Below, in pieces: positions 44,701 to 59,700 of a stretch of 64,000 nt of DNA (position 1 is its first letter; the number at the start of each line of letters is the position of its first letter). Source of the stretch: Chondrilla cf. caribensis (taxonomy: Eukaryota; Porifera; Demospongiae; Chondrillida; Chondrillidae); NCBI GenBank assembly GCA_964020155.1, contig OZ026567.1, positions 1,020,693-1,084,692 of the forward strand, given 5' to 3'. The notes under the pieces were generated by a model. It searched no databases. It had not been told where the DNA came from and saw only the letters and a list, made by a program, of their open reading frames with translations. The translations under genes were made by a program, and so were the position numbers.

Positions 44701-47700
44701 AGGAGTATGGGAACAACCTTATGTTCAGGAATGTACTTGTCCTGAAGAAACCAACACTACATCGGGTATCACTCTTACATGGCCTTCAACTCCTATTGGA
44801 GAGATCTCAACCCTCTCTTGTCCTAACACCGACGGGAATACCACCAGGATGTGTACTGAGGGAGGAGTATGGGAACAACCTTATGTTCAGGAATGTACTT
44901 GTCCTGAAGAAACCAACACAACATCGGGTATCACTCTTACATGGCCTTCAACTCCTATTGGAGAGATCTCAACCCTCTCTTGCCCTAACACCGACGGGAA
45001 TGCTACCAGGATGTGTACTGAGGGAGGAGTATGGGAACAACCTTATGTTCAGGAATGTACTTGTCCTGAAGAAACCAACACAACATCGGGTATCACTCTT
45101 ACATGGCCTTCAACTCCTATTGGAGAGATCTCAACCCTCTCTTGTCCTAACACCGACGGGAATGCCACCAGGAACTGTACTGTAGGAGGAGTATGGGAAC
45201 AACCTTATGTTCAGGAGTGTACTTGTCCTGAAGAAACCAACACTACATCGGGTATCACTCTTACATGGCCTTCAACTCCTATTGGAGAGATCTCAACCCT
45301 CTCTTGTCCTAACACCGACGGGAATGCCACCAGAATTTGTACTGAGGGAGGAGTATGGGAACAACCTTATGTTCAGGAATGTACTTGTCCTGAAGAAACC
45401 AACACAACATCGGGTATCACACTTACATGGCCTTCAACTCCCATTGGAGAGATCTCAACCCTCTCTTGTCCTAACACCGACGGGAATGCTACCAGGATGT
45501 GTACTGAGGGAGGAGTATGGGAACAACCTTATGTTCAGGAGTGTACTTGTCCTGAAGAAACCAACACAACATCGGGTATCACTCTTACATGGCCTTCAAC
45601 TCCTATTGGAGAGATCTCAACCCTCTCTTGTCCTAACACCGACGGGAATGCCACCAGAATTTGTACTGAGGGAGGAGTATGGGAGCAACCTTATGTTCAC
45701 GAGTGTACTTGTCCTGAAGAAACCAACACAACATCGGGTATCACTCTGACATGGCCTTCAACTCCTATTGGAGAGATCTCAACCCTCTCTTGCCCTAACA
45801 CCGACGGGAATGCTACCAGGATGTGTACTGAGGGAGGAGTATGGGAACAACCTTATATTCAGGAATGTACTTGTCCTGAAGAAACCAACACAACATCGGG
45901 TATCACTCTTACATGGCCTTCAACTCCTATTGGAGAGATCACATCCCTCTCTTGTCCTAACACCGACGGGAATGCCACCAGAATTTGTACTGAGGGAGGA
46001 GTATGGGAACAACCTTATGTTCACGAGTGTACTTGTCCTGAAGAAACCAACACTACATCGGGTATCAGTCTTACATGGCCTTCAACTCCCATTGGAGAGA
46101 TCTCAACCCTCTCTTGCCCTAACACCAACGGGAATGCTACCAGGATGTGTACTGAGGGAGGAGTATGGGAACAACCTTATGTTCAGGAATGTACTTGTCC
46201 TGAAGAAACCAACACAACATCGGGTATCACTCTTACATGGCCTTCAACTCCCATTGGAGAGATCTCAACCCTCTCTTGTCCTAACACCGACGGGAATACC
46301 ACCAGGATGTGTACTGAGGGAGGAGTATGGGAACAACCTTATGTTCAGGAATGTACTTGTCCTGAAGAAACCAACACTACATCGGGTATCACACTTACAT
46401 GGCCTTCAACTCCTATTGGAGAGATCTCAAACCTCTCTTGTCCTAACACCAACGGGAATGCCACCAGAATTTGTACTGAGGGAGGAGTATGGGAACAACC
46501 TTATGTTCAGGAATGTACTTGTCCTGAAGAAACCAACACAACATCGGGTATCACTCTTACATGGCCTTCAACTCCTATTGGAGAGATCTCAACCCTCTCT
46601 TGTCCTAACACCGACGGGAATGCCACCAGAATTTGTACTGAGGGAGGAGTATGGGAACAACCTTATGTTCAGGAATGTACTTGTCCTGAAGAAACCAACA
46701 CAACATCGGGTATCACTCTTACATGGCCTTCAACTCCTATTGGAGAGATCTCAACCCTCTCTTGCCCTAACACCGACGGGAATGCTACCAGGATGTGTAC
46801 TGAGGGAGGAGTATGGGAACAACCTTATGTTCAGGAATGTACTTGTCCTGAAGAAACCAACACAACATCGGGTATCACTCTTACATGGCCTTCAACTCCT
46901 ATTGGAGAGATCTCAACCCTCTCTTGTCCTAACACCGACGGGAATGCCACCAGAATTTGTACTGAGGGAGGAGTATGGGAACAACCTTATGTTCACGAGT
47001 GTACTTGTCCTGAAGAAACCAACACTACATCGGGTATCACTCTTACATGGCCTTCAACTCCTATTGGAGAGATCTCAACCCTCTCTTGTCCTAACACCGA
47101 CGGGAATGCTACCAGGATGTGTACTGAGGGAGGAGTATGGGAACAACCTTATGTTCAGGAATGTACTTGTCCTGAAGAAACCAACACTACATCGGGTATC
47201 ACTCTTACATGGCCTTCAACTCCTATTGGAGAGATCTCAACCCTCTCTTGTCCTAACACCGACGGGAATGCCACCAGGAACTGTACTGTAGGAGGAGTAT
47301 GGGAACAACCTTATGTTCAGGAGTGTACTTGTCCTGAAGAAACCAACACTACATCGGGTATCACTCTTACATGGCCTTCAACTCCTATTGGAGAGATCTC
47401 AACCCTCTCTTGTCCTAACACCAACGGGAATGCCACCAGAATTTGTACTGAGGGAGGAGTATGGGAACAACCTTATGTTCAGGAATGTACTTGTCCTGAA
47501 GAAACCAACACAACATCGGGTATCACTCTTACATGGCCTTCAACTCCCATTGGAGAGATCTCAAACCTCTCTTGTCCTAACACCGACGGGAATGCTACCA
47601 GGATGTGTACTGAGGGAGGAGTATGGGAACAACCTTATGTTCAGGAATGTACTTGTCCTGAAGAAACCAACACTACATCGGGTATCACTCTTACATGGCC

Positions 47701-50700
47701 TTCAACTCCTATTGGAGAGATCTCAACCCTCTCTTGTCCTAACACCGACGGGAATGCCACCAGAATTTGTACTGAGGGAGGAGTGTGGGAACAACCTTAT
47801 GTTCACGAGTGTACTTGTCCTGAAGAAACCAACACTACATCGGGTATCACTCTTACATGGCCTTCAACTCCTATTGGAGAGATCTCAACCCTCTCTTGCC
47901 CTAACACCGACGGGAATGCTACCAGGATGTGTACTGAGGGAGGAGTATGGGAACAACCTTATGTTCAGGAATGTACTTGTCCTGAAGAAACCAACACTAC
48001 ATCGGGTATCACTCTTACATGGCCTTCAACTCCTATTGGAGAGATCTCAACCCTCTCTTGTCCTAACACCGACGGGAATGCCACCAGGAACTGTACTGTA
48101 GGAGGAGTATGGGAACAACCTTATGTTCAGGAGTGTACTTGTCCTGAAGAAACCAACACTACATCGGGTATCACTCTTACATGGCCTTCAACTCCTATTG
48201 GAGAGATCTCAACCCTCTCTTGTCCTAACACCAACGGGAATGCCACCAGGATTTGTACTGAGGGAGGAGTATGGGAGCAACCTTATGTTCAGGAGTGTAC
48301 TTGTCCTGAAGAAACCAACACTACATCGGGTATCACTCTTACATGGCCTTCAACTCCTATTGGAGAGATCTCAACCCTCTCTTGTCCTAACACCGACGGG
48401 AATGCTACCAGGATGTGTACTGTTGGAGGAGTATGGGAACAACCTTATGTTCAGGAATGTACTTGTCCTGAAGAAACCAACACTACATCGGGTATCACTC
48501 TTACATGGCCTTCAACTCCTATTGGAGAGATCTCAACCCTCTCTTGTCCTAACACCAACGGGAATGCCACCAGAATTTGTACTGAGGGAGGAGTATGGGA
48601 ACAACCTTATGTTCAGGAATGTACTTGTCCTGAAGAAACCAACACAACATCGGGTATCACTCTTACATGGCCTTCAACTCCTATTGGAGAGATCTCAAAC
48701 CTCTCTTGTCCTAACACCGACGGGAATGCTACCAGGATGTGTACTGAGGGAGGAGTATGGGAACAACCTTATGTTCAGGAGTGTACTTGTCCTGAAGAAA
48801 CCAACACAACATCGGGTATCACTCTTACATGGCCTTCAACTCCTATTGGAGAGATCTCAACCCTCTCTTGTCCTAACACCGACGGGAATGCCACCAGAAT
48901 TTGTACTGAGGGAGGAGTGTGGGAACAACCTTATGTTCACGAGTGTACTTGTCCTGAAGAAACCAACACTACATCGGGTATCACTCTGACATGGCCTTCA
49001 ACTCCTATTGGAGAGATCTCAACCCTCTCTTGCCCTAACACCGACGGGAATGCTACCAGGATGTGTACTGAGGGAGGAGTATGGGAACAACCTTATGTTC
49101 AGGAATGTACTTGTCCTGAAGAAACCAACACAACATCGGGTATCACTCTTACATGGCCTTCAACTCCTATTGGAGAGATCTCAACCCTCTCTTGTCCTAA
49201 CACCAACGGGAATGCCACCAGGATTTGTACTGAGGGAGGAGTATGGGAACAACCTTATGTTCAGGAATGTACTTGTCCTGAAGAAACCAACACAACATCG
49301 GGTATCACTCTGACATGGCCTTCAACTCCTATTGGAGAGATCTCAACCCTCTCTTGCCCTAACACTGACGGGAATGCTACCAGGATGTGTACTGAGGGAG
49401 GAGTATGGGAACAACCTTATGTTCAGGAATGTACTTGTCCTGAAGAAACCAACACAACATCGGGTATCACTCTTACATGGCCTTCAACTCCTATTGGAGA
49501 GATCTCAACCCTCTCTTGTCCTAACACCGACGGGAATGCCACCAGGAACTGTACTGTTGGAGGAGTATGGGAACAACCTTATGTTCAGGAATGTACTTGT
49601 CCTGAAGAAACCAACACAACATCGGGTATCACTCTTACATGGCCTTCAACTCCTATTGGAGAGATCTCAACCCTCTCTTGTCCTAACACCAACGGGAATG
49701 CCACCAGGATTTGTACTGAGGGAGGAGTATGGGAACAACCTTATGTTCAGGAATGTACTTGTCCTGAAGAAACCAACACAACATCGGGTATCACTCTTAC
49801 ATGGCCTTCAACTCCTATTGGAGAGATCTCAACCCTCTCTTGTCCTAACACCAACGGGAATGCCACCAGGATTTGTACTGAGGGAGGAGTATGGGAACAA
49901 CCTTATGTTCAGGAATGTACTTGTCCTGAAGAAACCAACACAACATCGGGTATCACTCTTACATGGCCTTCAACTCCTATTGGAGAGATCTCAACCCTCT
50001 CTTGCCCTAACACTGACGGGAATGCTACCAGGATGTGTACTGAGGGAGGAGTATGGGAACAACCTTATGTTCAGGAATGTACTTGTCCTGAAGAAACCAA
50101 CACAACATCGGGTATCACTCTTACATGGCCTTCAACTCCTATTGGAGAGATCTCAACCCTCTCTTGTCCTAACACCGACGGGAATGCCACCAGGAACTGT
50201 ACTGTTGGAGGAGTATGGGAACAACCTTATGTTCAGGAATGTACTTGTCCTGAAGAAACCAACACAACATCGGGTATCACTCTTACATGGCCTTCAACTC
50301 CTATTGGAGAGATCTCAACCCTCTCTTGTCCTAACACCGACGGGAATGCCACCAGGATTTGTACTGAGGGAGGAGTATGGGAACAACCTTATGTTCAGGA
50401 ATGTACTTGTCCTGAAGAAACCAACACAACATCGGGTATCACTCTTACATGGCCTTCAACTCCTATTGGAGAGATCTCAACCCTCTCTTGTCCTAACACC
50501 GACGGGAATGCCACCAGAATTTGTACTGAGGGAGGAGTATGGGAACAACCTTATGTTCAGGAATGTACTTGTCCTGAAGAAACCAACACTACATCGGGTA
50601 TCACTCTTACATGGCCTTCAACTCCCTTTGGAGAGATCTCAACCCTCTCTTGTCCTAACACCGACGGGAATGCTACCAGGATGTGTACTGAGGGAGGAGT

Positions 50701-53700
50701 ATGGGAACAACCTTATGTTCAGGAGTGTACTTGTCCTGAAGAAACCAACACAACATCGGGTATCACTCTGACATGGCCTTCAACTCCTATTGGAGAGATC
50801 TCAACCCTCTCTTGTCCTAACACCGACGGGAATGCTACCAGGATGTGTACTGAGGGAGGAGTATGGGAACAACCTTATGTTCAGGAATGTACTTGTCCTG
50901 AAGAAACCAACACAACATCGGGTATCACTCTTACATGGCCTTCAACTCCTATTGGAGAGATCTCAAACCTCTCTTGTCCTAACACCGACGGGAATGCTAC
51001 CAGGATGTGTACTGTGGGAGGAGTATGGGAACAACCTTATGTTCAGGAGTGTACTTGTCCTGAAGAAACCAACACAACATCGGGTATCACTCTTACATGG
51101 CCTTCAACTCCTATTGGAGAGATCTCAACCCTCTCTTGTCCTAACACCGACGGGAATGCCACCAGAATTTGTACTGAGGGAGGAGTATGGGAACAACCTT
51201 ATGTTCAGGAATGTACTTGTCCTGAAGAAACCAACACAACATCGGGTATCACTCTTACATGGCCTTCAACTCCCATTGGAGAGATCTCAACCCTCTCTTG
51301 TCCTAACACCGACGGGAATGCTACCAGGATGTGTACTGAGGGAGGAGTATGGGAACAACCTTATGTTCAGGAATGTACTTGTCCTGAAGAAACCAACACA
51401 ACATCGGGTATCACTCTTACATGGCCTTCAACTCCTATTGGAGAGATCTCAACCCTCTCTTGCCCTAACACCGACGGGAATGCTACCAGGATGTGTACTG
51501 AGGGAGGAGTATGGGAACAACCTTATGTTCAGGAGTGTACTTGTCCTGAAGAAACCAACACTACATCGGGTATCACTCTTACATGGCCTTCAACTCCCAT
51601 TGGAGAGATCTCAACCCTCTCTTGTCCTAACACCGACGGGAATGCCACCAGGAACTGTACTGTAGGAGGAGTATGGGAACAACCTTATGTTCAGGAATGT
51701 ACTTGTCCTGAAGAAACCAACACATCATCGGGTATCACTCTTACATGGCCTTCAACTCCTATTGGAGAGATCTCAACCCTCTCTTGTCCTAACACCGATG
51801 GGAATGCCACCAGGATGTGTACTGTTGGAGGAGTATGGGAACAACCTTATGTTCAGGAATGTACTTGTTTTGAAGAAACCAACACAACATCGGGTATCAC
51901 TCTTACATGGCCTTCAACTCCCATTGGAGAGATCTCAACCCTCTCTTGTCCTAACACCGACGGGAATGCTACCAGGATGTGTACTATGGGAGGAGTATGG
52001 GAACAACCTTATGTTCAGGAATGTACTTGTCCTGAAGAAACCAACACAACATCGGGTATCACTCTTACATGGCCTTCAACTCCTATTGGAGAGATCTCAA
52101 CCCTCTCTTGTCCTAACACCGACGGGAATGCCACCAGAATTTGTACTGAGGGAGGAGTATGGGAACAACCTTATGTTCAGGAATGTACTTGTCCTGAAGA
52201 AACCAACACTACATCGGGTATCACTCTTACATGGCCTTCAACTCCCATTGGAGAGATCTCAACCCTCTCTTGTCCTAACACCGACGGGAATGCCACCAGG
52301 AACTGTACTGTAGGAGGAGTATGGGAACAACCTTATGTTCAGGAATGTACTTGTCCTGAAGAAACCAACACATCATCGGGTATCACTCTTACATGGCCTT
52401 CAACTCCTATTGGAGAGATCTCAACCCTCTCTTGTCCTAACACCGATGGGAATGCCACCAGGATGTGTACTGTTGGAGGAGTATGGGAACAACCTTATGT
52501 TCAGGAATGTACTTGTTTTGAAGAAACCAACACAACATCGGGTATCACTCTTACATGGCCTTCAACTCCCATTGGAGAGATCTCAACCCTCTCTTGTCCT
52601 AACACCGACGGGAATGCTACCAGGATGTGTACTATGGGAGGAGTATGGGAACAACCTTATGTTCAGGAATGTACTTGTCCTGAAGAAACCAACACAACAT
52701 CGGGTATCACTCTTACATGGCCTTCAACTCCTATTGGAGAGATCTCAACCCTCTCTTGTCCTAACACCGACGGGAATGCCACCAGAATTTGTACTGAGGG
52801 AGGAGTATGGGAACAACCTTATGTTCAGGAATGTACTTGTCCTGAAGAAACCAACACTACATCGGGTATCACTCTGACATGGCCTTCAACTCCCATTGGA
52901 GAGATCTCAACCCTCTCTTGCCCTAACACCGACGGGAATGCTACCAGGATGTGTACTGTGGGAGGAGTATGGGAACAACCTTATGTTCAGGAATGTACTT
53001 GTCCTGAAGAAACCAACACAACATCGGGTATCACTCTTACATGGCCTTCAACTCCCATTGGAGAGATCTCAACCCTCTCTTGTCCTAACACCGACGGGAA
53101 TGCTACCAGGAACTGTACTGTTGGAGGAGTATGGGAACAACCTTATGTTCAGGAATGTACTTGTCCTGAAGAAACCAACACAACATCGGGTATCACTCTT
53201 ACATGGCCTTCAACTCCTATTGGAGAGATCTCAACCCTCTCTTGTCCTAACACCGACGGGAATGCCACCAGGATGTGTACTGAGGGAGGAGTATGGGAAC
53301 AATCTTATGTTCAGGAATGTACTTGTCCTGAAGAAACCAACACAACATCGGGTATCACTCTTACATGGCCTTCAACTCCTATTGGAGAGATCTCAACCCT
53401 CTCTTGTCCTAACACCGACGGGAATGCTACCAGGATGTGTACTGAGGGAGGAGTATGGGAACAACCTTATGTTCAGGAATGTACTTGTCCTGAAGAAACC
53501 AACACTACATCGGGTATCACTCTTACATGGCCTTCAACTCCCATTGGAGAGATCTCAACCCTCTCTTGTCCTAACACCGACGGGAATGCTACCAGGATGT
53601 GTACTGAGGGAGGAGTATGGGAACAACCTTATGTTCAGGAGTGTACTTGTCCTGAAGAAACCAACACAACATCGGGTATCACTCTGACATGGCCTTCAAC

Positions 53701-56700
53701 TCCTATTGGAGAGATCTCAACCCTCTCTTGTCCTAACACCGACGGGAATGCTACCAGGATGTGTACTGAGGGAGGAGTATGGGAACAACCTTATGTTCAG
53801 GAGTGTACTTGTCCTGAAGAAACCAACACAACATCGGGTATCACTCTTACATGGCCTTCAACTCCTATTGGAGAGATCTCAAACCTCTCTTGTCCTAACA
53901 CCGACGGGAATGCTACCAGGATGTGTACTGAGGGAGGAGTATGGGAACAACCTTATGTTCAGGAATGTACTTGTCCTGAAGAAACCAACACAACATCGGG
54001 TATCACTCTTACATGGCCTTCAACTCCTATTGGAGAGATCTCAACCCTCTCTTGTCCTAACACCGACGGGAATGCCACCAGAATTTGTACTGAGGGAGGA
54101 GTATGGGAACAACCTTATGTTCAGGAATGTACTTGTCCTGAAGAAACCAACACAACATCGGGTATCACTCTTACATGGCCTTCAACTCCCATTGGAGAGA
54201 TCTCAACCCTCTCTTGTCCTAACACCGACGGGAATGCTACCAGGATGTGTACTGAGGGAGGAGTATGGGAACAACCTTATGTTCAGGAATGTACTTGTCC
54301 TGAAGAAACCAACACAACATCGGGTATCACTCTTACATGGCCTTCAACTCCTATTGGAGAGATCTCAACCCTCTCTTGCCCTAACACCGACGGGAATGCT
54401 ACCAGGATGTGTACTGAGGGAGGAGTATGGGAACAACCTTATGTTCAGGAATGTACTTGTCCTGAAGAAACCAACACTACATCGGGTATCACTCTTACAT
54501 GGCCTTCAACTCCCATTGGAGAGATCTCAACCCTCTCTTGTCCTAACACCGACGGGAATGCCACCAGGAACTGTACTGTAGGAGGAGTATGGGAACAACC
54601 TTATGTTCAGGAATGTACTTGTCCTGAAGAAACCAACACATCATCGGGTATCACTCTTACATGGCCTTCAACTCCTATTGGAGAGATCTCAACCCTCTCT
54701 TGTCCTAACACCGATGGGAATGCCACCAGGATGTGTACTGTTGGAGGAGTATGGGAACAACCTTATGTTCAGGAATGTACTTGTTTTGAAGAAACCAACA
54801 CAACATCGGGTATCACTCTTACATGGCCTTCAACTCCCATTGGAGAGATCTCAACCCTCTCTTGTCCTAACACCGACGGGAATGCTACCAGGATGTGTAC
54901 TATGGGAGGAGTATGGGAACAACCTTATGTTCAGGAATGTACTTGTCCTGAAGAAACCAACACAACATCGGGTATCACTCTTACATGGCCTTCAACTCCT
55001 ATTGGAGAGATCTCAACCCTCTCTTGTCCTAACACCGACGGGAATGCCACCAGAATTTGTACTGAGGGAGGAGTATGGGAACAACCTTATGTTCAGGAAT
55101 GTACTTGTCCTGAAGAAACCAACACTACATCGGGTATCACTCTTACATGGCCTTCAACTCCCATTGGAGAGATCTCAACCCTCTCTTGCCCTAACACCGA
55201 CGGGAATGCTACCAGGATGTGTACTGTGGGAGGAGTATGGGAACAACCTTATGTTCAGGAATGTACTTGTCCTGAAGAAACCAACACAACATCGGGTATC
55301 ACTCTTACATGGCCTTCAACTCCTATTGGAGAGATCTCAACCCTCTCTTGTCCTAACACCGACGGGAATACCACCAGGATGTGTACTGAGGGAGGAGTAT
55401 GGGAACAACCTTATGTTCAGGAGTGTACTTGTCCTGAAGAAACCAACACTACATCGGGTATCACTCTTACATGGCCTTCAACTCCTATTGGAGAGATCTC
55501 AACCCTCTCTTGTCCTAACACCGACGGGAATGCTACCAGGATGTGTACTGTTGGAGGAGTATGGGAACAACCTTATGTTCAGGAATGTACTTGTCCTGAA
55601 GAAACCAACACTACATCGGGTATCACTCTTACATGGCCTTCAACTCCTATTGGAGAGATCTCAACCCTCTCTTGTCCTAACACCGACGGGAATGCCACCA
55701 GGATGTGTACTGAGGGAGGAGTATGGGAACAACCTTATGTTCAGGAGTGTACTTGTCCTGAAGAAACCAACACTACATCGGGTATCACTCTTACATGGCC
55801 TTCAACTCCTATTGGAGAGATCTCAACCCTCTCTTGCCCTAACACTGACGGGAATGCTACCAGGATGTGTACTGTGGGAGGAGTATGGGAACAACCTTAT
55901 GTTCGGGAATGTACTTGTCCTGAAGAAACCAACACTACATCGGGTATCACTCTTACATGGCCTTCAACTCCTATTGGAGAGATCTCAACCCTCTCTTGTC
56001 CTAACACCAACGGGAATGCCACCAGGATGTGTACTGTGGGAGGAGTATGGGAACAATCTTATGTTCACGAGTGTACTTGTCTTGAAGAAACCAACACTAC
56101 ATCAGGTATCACTCTTACATGGCCTTCAACTCCTATTGGAGAGATCTCAACCCTCTCTTGTCCTAACACCGACGGGAATGCTACCAGGATGTGTACTGAG
56201 GGAGGAGTATGGGAACAACCTTATGTTCAGGAATGTACTTGTCCTGAAGAAACCAACACTACATCGGGTATCACACTTACATGGCCTTCAACTCCCATTG
56301 GAGAGATCTCAACCCTCTCTTGCCCTAACACCGACGGGAATGCCACCAGAATTTGTATTGAGGGAGGAGTATGGGAACAACCTTATGTTCAGGAATGTAC
56401 TTGTCCTGAAGAAACCAACACAACATCGGGTATCACTCTTACATGGCCTTCAACTCCCATTGGAGAGATCTCAACCCTCTCTTGTCCTAACACCGACGGG
56501 AATGCCACCAGAATTTGTACTGAGGGAGGAGTATGGGAACAACCTTATGTTCAGGAGTGTACTTGTCCCGAAGAAACCAACACAACATCGGGTATCACTC
56601 TTACATGGCCTTCAACTCCTATTGGAGAGATCTCAACCCTCTCTTGTCCTAACGCCGACGGGAATGCCACCAGGATGTGTACTGTTGGAGGAGTATGGGA

Positions 56701-59700
56701 ACAACCTTATGTTCACGAGTGTACTTGTCCTGAAGAAACCAACACTACATCGGGTATCACTCTTACATGGCCTTCAACTCCTATTGGAGAGATCTCAACC
56801 CTCTCTTGTCCTAACACCGACGGGAATGCCACCAGGATTTGTACTGTAGGAGGAGTATGGGAACAACCTTATGTTCAGGAATGTACTTGTCCTGAAGAAA
56901 CCAACACTACATCGGGTATCACTCTTACATGGCCTTCAACTCCTATTGGAGAGATCACATCCCTCTCTTGCCCTAACACCGACGGGAATGCCACCAGGAT
57001 TTGTACTGTAGGAGGAGTATGGGAACAACCTTATGTTCAGGAGTGTACTTGTCCCGAAGAAACCAACACAACATCGGGTATCACTCTGACATGGCCTTCA
57101 ACTCCTATTGGAGAGATCTCAACCCTCTCTTGTCCTAACGCCGACGGGAATGCCACCAGGATGTGTACTGTGGGAGGAGTATGGGAACAACCTTATGTTC
57201 ACGAGTGTACTTGTCCTGAAGAAACCAACACTACATCGGGTATCACTCTTACATGGCCTTCAACTCCTATTGGAGAGATCTCAACCCTCTCTTGTCCTAA
57301 CACCGACGGGAATGCCACCAGGATTTGTACTGTAGGAGGAGTATGGGAACAACCTTATGTTCAGGAATGTACTTGTCCTGAAGAAACTAACACTACATCG
57401 GGTATCACTCTGACATGGCCTTCAACTCCTATTGGAGAGATCTCAACCCTCTCTTGTCCTAACACTGACGGGAATACCACCAGGATGTGTACTGAGGGAG
57501 GAGTATGGGAACAACCTTATGTTCAGGAATGTACTTGTCCTGAAGAAACCAACACAACATCGGGTATCACTCTTACATGGCCTTCAACTCCTATTGGAGA
57601 GATCTCAACCCTCTCTTGTCCTAACACTGACGGGAATGCTACCAGGATGTGTACTGAGGGAGGAGTATGGGAACAACCTTATGTTCAGGAGTGTACTTGT
57701 CCTGAAGAAACCAACACAACATCGGGTATCACTCTTACATGGCCTTCAACTCCTATTGGAGAGATCTCAACCCTCTCTTGTCCTAACGCCGACGGGAATG
57801 CTACCAGGATTTGTTCTGTGGGAGGAGTATGGGAACAACCTTATGTTCAGGAATGTACTTGTCCTGAAGAAACCAACACAACATCGGGTATCACTCTTAC
57901 ATGGCCTTCAACTCCCATTGGAGAGATCTCAACCCTCTCTTGTCCTAACACCGACGGGAATACCACCAGGATGTGTACTGTTGGAGGAGTATGGGAACAA
58001 CCTTATGTACAGGAATGTACTTGTCCTGAAGAAACCAACACTACATCGGGTATCACTCTTACATGGCCTTCAACTCCTATTGGAGAGATCACAACCCTCT
58101 CTTGTCCTAACACCGACGGGAATGCTACCAGGATTTGTTCTGTGGGAGGAGTATGGGAACAACCTTATGTTCAGGAATGTACTTGTCCTGAAGAAACCAA
58201 CACTACATCGGGTATCACTCTTACATGGCCTTCAACTCCTATTGGAGAGATCTCAACCCTCTCTTGTCCTAACACCGACGGGAATGCCACCAGGATGTGT
58301 ACTGTTGGAGGAGTATGGGAACAACCTTATGTTCAGGAGTGTACTTGTCCTGAAGAAACCAACACTACATCGGGTATCACCCTTACATGGCCTTCAACTC
58401 CCATTGGAGAGATCTCAACCCTCTCTTGCCCTAACACCGATGGGAATGCTACCAGGATGTGTACTGTGGGAGGAGTATGGGAGCAACCTTATGTTCACGA
58501 GTGTACTTGTCCTGAAGAAACCAACACTACATCGGGTATCACTCTTACATGGCCTTCAACTCCAATTGGAGAGACCTCAACTCTCTCTTGTCCTAACACT
58601 GACGGGAATGCTACCAGGATTTGTTCTGTGGGAGGAGTATGGGAACAACCTTATGTTCAGGAATGTACTTGTCCTGAAGAAACCAACACTACATCGGGTA
58701 TCACTCTTACATGGCCTTCAACTCCTATTGGAGAGATCTCAACCCTCTCCTGTCCTAACACCGACGGGAATGCCACCAGGATGTGTACTTTTGGAGGAGT
58801 ATGGGAACAACCTTATGTTCACGAGTGTACTTGTCCTGAAGAAACCAACACTACATCGGGTATCACTCTTACTTGGCCTTCAACTCCTATTGGAGAGATC
58901 TCAACCCTCTCTTGCCCTAACACCGACGGGAATGCCACCAGGATGTGTACTTTGGGAGGAGTATGGGAACAACCTTATGTTCAGGAATGTACTTGTCCTG
59001 AAGAAACCAACACTACATCGGGTATCACTCTTACATGGCCTTCAACTCCTGTTGGTCAGACTGTAGTCCTCTCTTGTCCTAACACCAACGGAAGTGCTAT
59101 TAGGAACTGTTCTGTGGAGGGAGTGTGGGAACAACCTTCTGTGTGTGACTGCTTGACTCAGCAAATTTCTCAGCAACTCTGTAATGTATGTGACTACATC
59201 CCTTCTCTCTGTACTGTGGTTGTACTCATGTTGTTGGTCCCTTCTCTCCCCTGTGTGTAGAATCCAGAGGACACTGTATCAGTACTGATGAATATTTCTA
59301 CTTCAAATGGTAGCTTGACCAGTGAAGAAGTAATTAATATTGCCGAGAGTGTAAATTCTCTCACCAGTGATCCAAGCAACCTTCAAAGCAATGAGGTTTG
59401 TTTCTGACAACATTATCGCACTGTACTGTACTGCTTGTGAATGTCATTTTCAGAGATTGTAGGACTTTAAGTTGTACAGGCAGTACTACTTGCTCAGTAA
59501 GTACCTTAAGGGGTACATTGAATTTGTTCATTTTTCAGAGGTATTTACGAACAGTATTGGTTGATATAGTGTACATGAGCTAAAGACTGAGTGAAAAGTA
59601 TGTGTATGGACTAGACAAGACACTTGCAAAACATGTTGCAGCACTGTAATTATTCTAATGAATGACACTTAATTTGGTCTGTCAGTAATGGTGATTATAC

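Noticed and set aside
41394..59066. Series of + strand frames with MERSQPSLVLTPTG-type repeats inside the HRM array
   Set aside because: They are the same 162-bp repeat read in the second frame, broken by stops whenever a unit contains AACTGTACTGTAGG or a CTGACATGG variant. Only the HRM frame is open throughout.
41334..59185. Sushi/CCP or thrombospondin-like identity for the 54-residue unit
   Set aside because: Sushi domains are about 60 residues with a different Cys-Trp order. The Trp-Pro, Cys-Pro, Ala-x-Arg-x-Cys and Gly-x-Trp order fits HRM, and HRM next to GAIN-GPS is the known context.
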